Assembly: GCF_003614185.1 (NCBI RefSeq)
Contig: NZ_KZ987724.1
Location: 4,782,046 to 4,846,045 of the forward strand
From: Paenibacillus aceti
GTDB lineage: Bacteria > Bacillota > Bacilli > Paenibacillales > Paenibacillaceae
DNA: 64,000 nucleotides
Direction: 5' to 3'
The notes below the pieces were generated by a model. That model did no database searches. It was not told the DNA's origin and worked only from the letters and a program-made list of their open reading frames with translations. The translations under genes and the position numbers were made by a program. Positions 62,218-64,000 of this stretch are shown piece after piece; position 1 is the first letter of the stretch, and each line of letters opens with the position of its first letter.

Positions 62218-62225
62218 AAGAAATA

Positions 62226-62315
62226 GGGGCTGTCCCCAAGTCTGAACCGCCGCTGAAATTAGCTTTGTGCTAACTTCGGAACATACGGCGGGTTCGACGG
62301 GGACAGCCCCATTTT
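62226..62315. terminator. Large nested bidirectional terminator
   Basis: GGGGCTGTCCCC and GGGGACAGCCCC form the outer 12-bp stem, and GAACCGCCG pairs with CGGCGGGTTC inside it. A-rich and T-rich ends serve both convergent genes. Confidence 0.75.
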
Positions 62316-62324
62316 CTATTTTGA

Positions 62325-63182
62325 TTACAGCTCGTTCCAGATCCGCTTCACATTATCGAAGGCAATCTTCGCTCCGCGCTTGCAGTCTTCCATGCCTTCA
62401 TATTCGATCGACAAGTAACCGTCATAGCCAGAGCTCTTGACGATACCTAGCAGGGCGGGTATATCGAGATCTCCTTGTCCGGCGATGGCACCGCGCAGGT
62501 AACGGCCCGCTGCGCTCGGGAACCAGCCTTCTCCCGGATTACGGTCGGCTGGACGGATATAGAAGTCCTTCACATGCACCATGGAGGCGATGCTGATATT
62601 ATTCTTGACCGCGCTGATCGGATCTTCATCGACGCAGACGAAGTTACCGATATCGAGCGTCGTCTTGTAGTTGTCCCGGCCAACGGACTGAACTAACGTC
62701 TGAACCCGGTCGCTCGCTTGCACGTAATAGCCATGGTTCTCTACACTGGTCGTAATGCCAAAGCCTTTGGCATAATCGGCGATTTTGCGGCAGGCGGCAG
62801 CGATTCGCTCCAGATCGGAGTTGAAATTCTTGATCGATGTATCGGGGCGAGAGGCGACATCATGGCGCATCAGCTTCACGCCGAGCCGATGAGCGACGTC
62901 GACTTCCTTCATTACCCGCGCGATCTCAGCCTCGTAGGCCTCCTCGCTATCCGTAATGAAGTTGGCGCCGATCGCATAGTTGGAAATGTCGATTCCGGCC
63001 TTCGCGGCGCGCTCGACGATTTGGTCGGTCAATTGCGGATTATCGGCCAGGCTGAAGCCAAGCGGAACGATCTCGATATGCTCGGCTCCGATCTCCTTAA
63101 CCCAATCGATGACATCCAGAATATCCATAGACCCTGCTTCCATGGCCTGATATAAACTATAAGAGCTGATTCCCAGCTTCAT
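62325..63182 (-). CDS. TIM-barrel sugar-phosphate isomerase/epimerase
   Basis: A 285-residue member of the xylose-isomerase-like TIM-barrel (AP endonuclease 2) superfamily. Metal-site segments are visible: HIEIVPLG near residues 33-40, LMRHDVA, ITTSVENHGYYVQ (metal Glu), TTLDIGNFV and ASMVHVKDFYIR (metal His/Asp), and LSIEYEGMED near the end. It would interconvert a sugar or polyol. AAGGAGA lies nine bases before the ATG. The next gene upstream on this strand is a paralogue, so they form a pair, perhaps for inositol-like or uncommon sugars (inference). Confidence 0.85.
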   Translation of the reverse strand: MKLGISSYSLYQAMEAGSMDILDVIDWVKEIGAEHIEIVPLGFSLADNPQLTDQIVERAAKAGIDISNYAIGANFITDSEEAYEAEIARVMKEVDVAHRLGVKLMRHDVASRPDTSIKNFNSDLERIAAACRKIADYAKGFGITTSVENHGYYVQASDRVQTLVQSVGRDNYKTTLDIGNFVCVDEDPISAVKNNISIASMVHVKDFYIRPADRNPGEGWFPSAAGRYLRGAIAGQGDLDIPALLGIVKSSGYDGYLSIEYEGMEDCKRGAKIAFDNVKRIWNEL

Positions 63183-63286
63183 GATGATACATCTCCTTGT
63201 CTCTGTAAGCTTTATAAGCTGAACGGGTCAGGCAGCCGGGTGAAATGTCCTTCCAACTCCCCTGTCCCTTCTTTAGTTCAACATTT

Positions 63287-64000
63287 CTAGTTACGGAAAG
63301 CCTGAATGAACTTAACGGCTTTTTCGATGTCCGCTGCTGGATTGTCGCCCACTTCTCTCTCGATGGTCAGATAGCCTTTATAGCCGATTTCCTGCAGAGC
63401 TGCGAAGTAAGCCGGGAAGTCGACCTTGCCCTCTCCAAGTGGAACCTCTTCGAAGGCGGCGCCAGAGCTGGCCATTTCGGCAATCTTCTGGTGGTCCATC
63501 GCATCGTAGCCGAGATATCCATAGACATCTCTAGGGTCAACAGTGCGTAGGCGAAGTCCGTCCTTCACATGTGTATGCACGATATAATCCTTGAGCGTCT
63601 TGACGCCTTCTACCGGGTCATCGCCAGTGACCATGACCATATTGGCCGGGTCGAAGTTGACGGAGACACCGCGGGTGCTAAGCGTATCGAGGAAGCTCTT
63701 CAGATGAGCGGCTGGCTCCGGGCCAGTCTCGATCGCAAAGAAGGCATTCATATTGTTCGCATAGACGCCCAGCTCTTCACAGGCTTCCTGCATAGCTGTA
63801 TAGATCCGTCCATTGCGATCCTCCGGGACGATCCCGATATGAGTGGTCACCACATTCGTGCCGAGATCCATCGCCAGGTCGAGAATTCTTTTGGATTTCT
63901 CGATTTTGGCCGGGTTGGCGGTGGCATCCTGGAAGCCATGGCCAGCCAAATCGCCGCATAATGCCGAGATTTCCAGCCCGAGGTCAGCGATGTATTGGCG
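63287..64000 (-). CDS. TIM-barrel sugar isomerase/epimerase (5' partial)
   Basis: The frame stays open to the right window edge; 237 residues are visible, from RQYIADLGLEISALCGDL. Metal-ligand segments match the same superfamily: VVTTHIGIVPED, AIETGPEP (Glu), VNFDPANMVM (Asp), YIVHTHVKDGLR (His) and YLTIEREVG (Glu). A TTG at 63949 is internal and not the start. It lies 104 bases upstream of the neighbouring paralogue on the same strand, so they probably share a transcript. The substrate is unknown. Confidence 0.85.
   Translation of the reverse strand, partial: RQYIADLGLEISALCGDLAGHGFQDATANPAKIEKSKRILDLAMDLGTNVVTTHIGIVPEDRNGRIYTAMQEACEELGVYANNMNAFFAIETGPEPAAHLKSFLDTLSTRGVSVNFDPANMVMVTGDDPVEGVKTLKDYIVHTHVKDGLRLRTVDPRDVYGYLGYDAMDHQKIAEMASSGAAFEEVPLGEGKVDFPAYFAALQEIGYKGYLTIEREVGDNPAADIEKAVKFIQAFRN

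Overview
The window reads as the chromosome of a Gram-positive, moderate-GC, carbohydrate-scavenging bacterium, most likely Paenibacillus or a close relative. The pointers are strong AGGAGG-type ribosome binding sites with frequent GTG/TTG starts, three sugar ABC importers of which two sit beside YesM/YesN-type two-component systems, a Bacillus-type xylose regulon, an LtaS-type lipoteichoic acid synthase, a PadR/DUF2812 pair and cre-like catabolite sites. No tRNA, rRNA, CRISPR array, prophage or insertion sequence with a transposase was seen.

Layout. (1) 1-8909: a plus-strand sugar operon cut at the left edge: binding protein, two permeases, an ADP-ribosylglycohydrolase-fold protein with two beta-sandwich domains, a LacI regulator, a PfkB/ribokinase and a GH13 alpha-glucosidase. 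(2) 9077-20585: envelope and regulatory genes: LTA synthase, a DUF1266-like lipoprotein, a large eight-repeat surface protein, a glycosyltransferase, a ChbG/YdjC deacetylase, PadR plus DUF2812, and an ECF sigma factor with its anti-sigma factor. (3) 20683-30049, minus strand: a LOV-like-PAS/GGDEF/EAL protein, then a five-gene operon read permease, permease, binding protein, histidine kinase, AraC-type response regulator. (4) 30334-33160: a secreted coiled-coil protein with an unusual leader, a formate/nitrite channel and a family 8 glycosyltransferase. (5) 33360-39799: xylR, xylA and xylB, with a YeeE/TusA sulfur pair and a MITE-like repeat lying between xylR and xylA. (6) 40298-55329: a sensor kinase and response regulator, an ABC importer, then GH3, GH38, GH125 and GH130 enzymes, none with a signal peptide. 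This looks like an import-then-digest pathway for mannose-containing oligosaccharides. (7) 55467-58543: a secreted protein and a 54-residue membrane protein, divergent from an OmpR-type two-component system. (8) 58831-64000: a large secreted GH20 enzyme and two minus-strand TIM-barrel sugar isomerase/epimerase genes, the last cut at the right edge.

How the parts may work together. The GH20 enzyme could trim N-acetylhexosamine-containing glycans outside the cell. The importer and the GH38/GH125/GH130/GH3 set would then take in and dismantle the mannosides. Catabolite repression is suggested by cre-like sites at several promoters. The most unusual items are the ribosylglycohydrolase/ribokinase operon, a LOV-like sensor whose photoactive cysteine is replaced by serine, a terminator-bearing leader enclosed by 12-bp inverted repeats, and a 205-bp inverted-repeat element with a 45-bp internally deleted copy.
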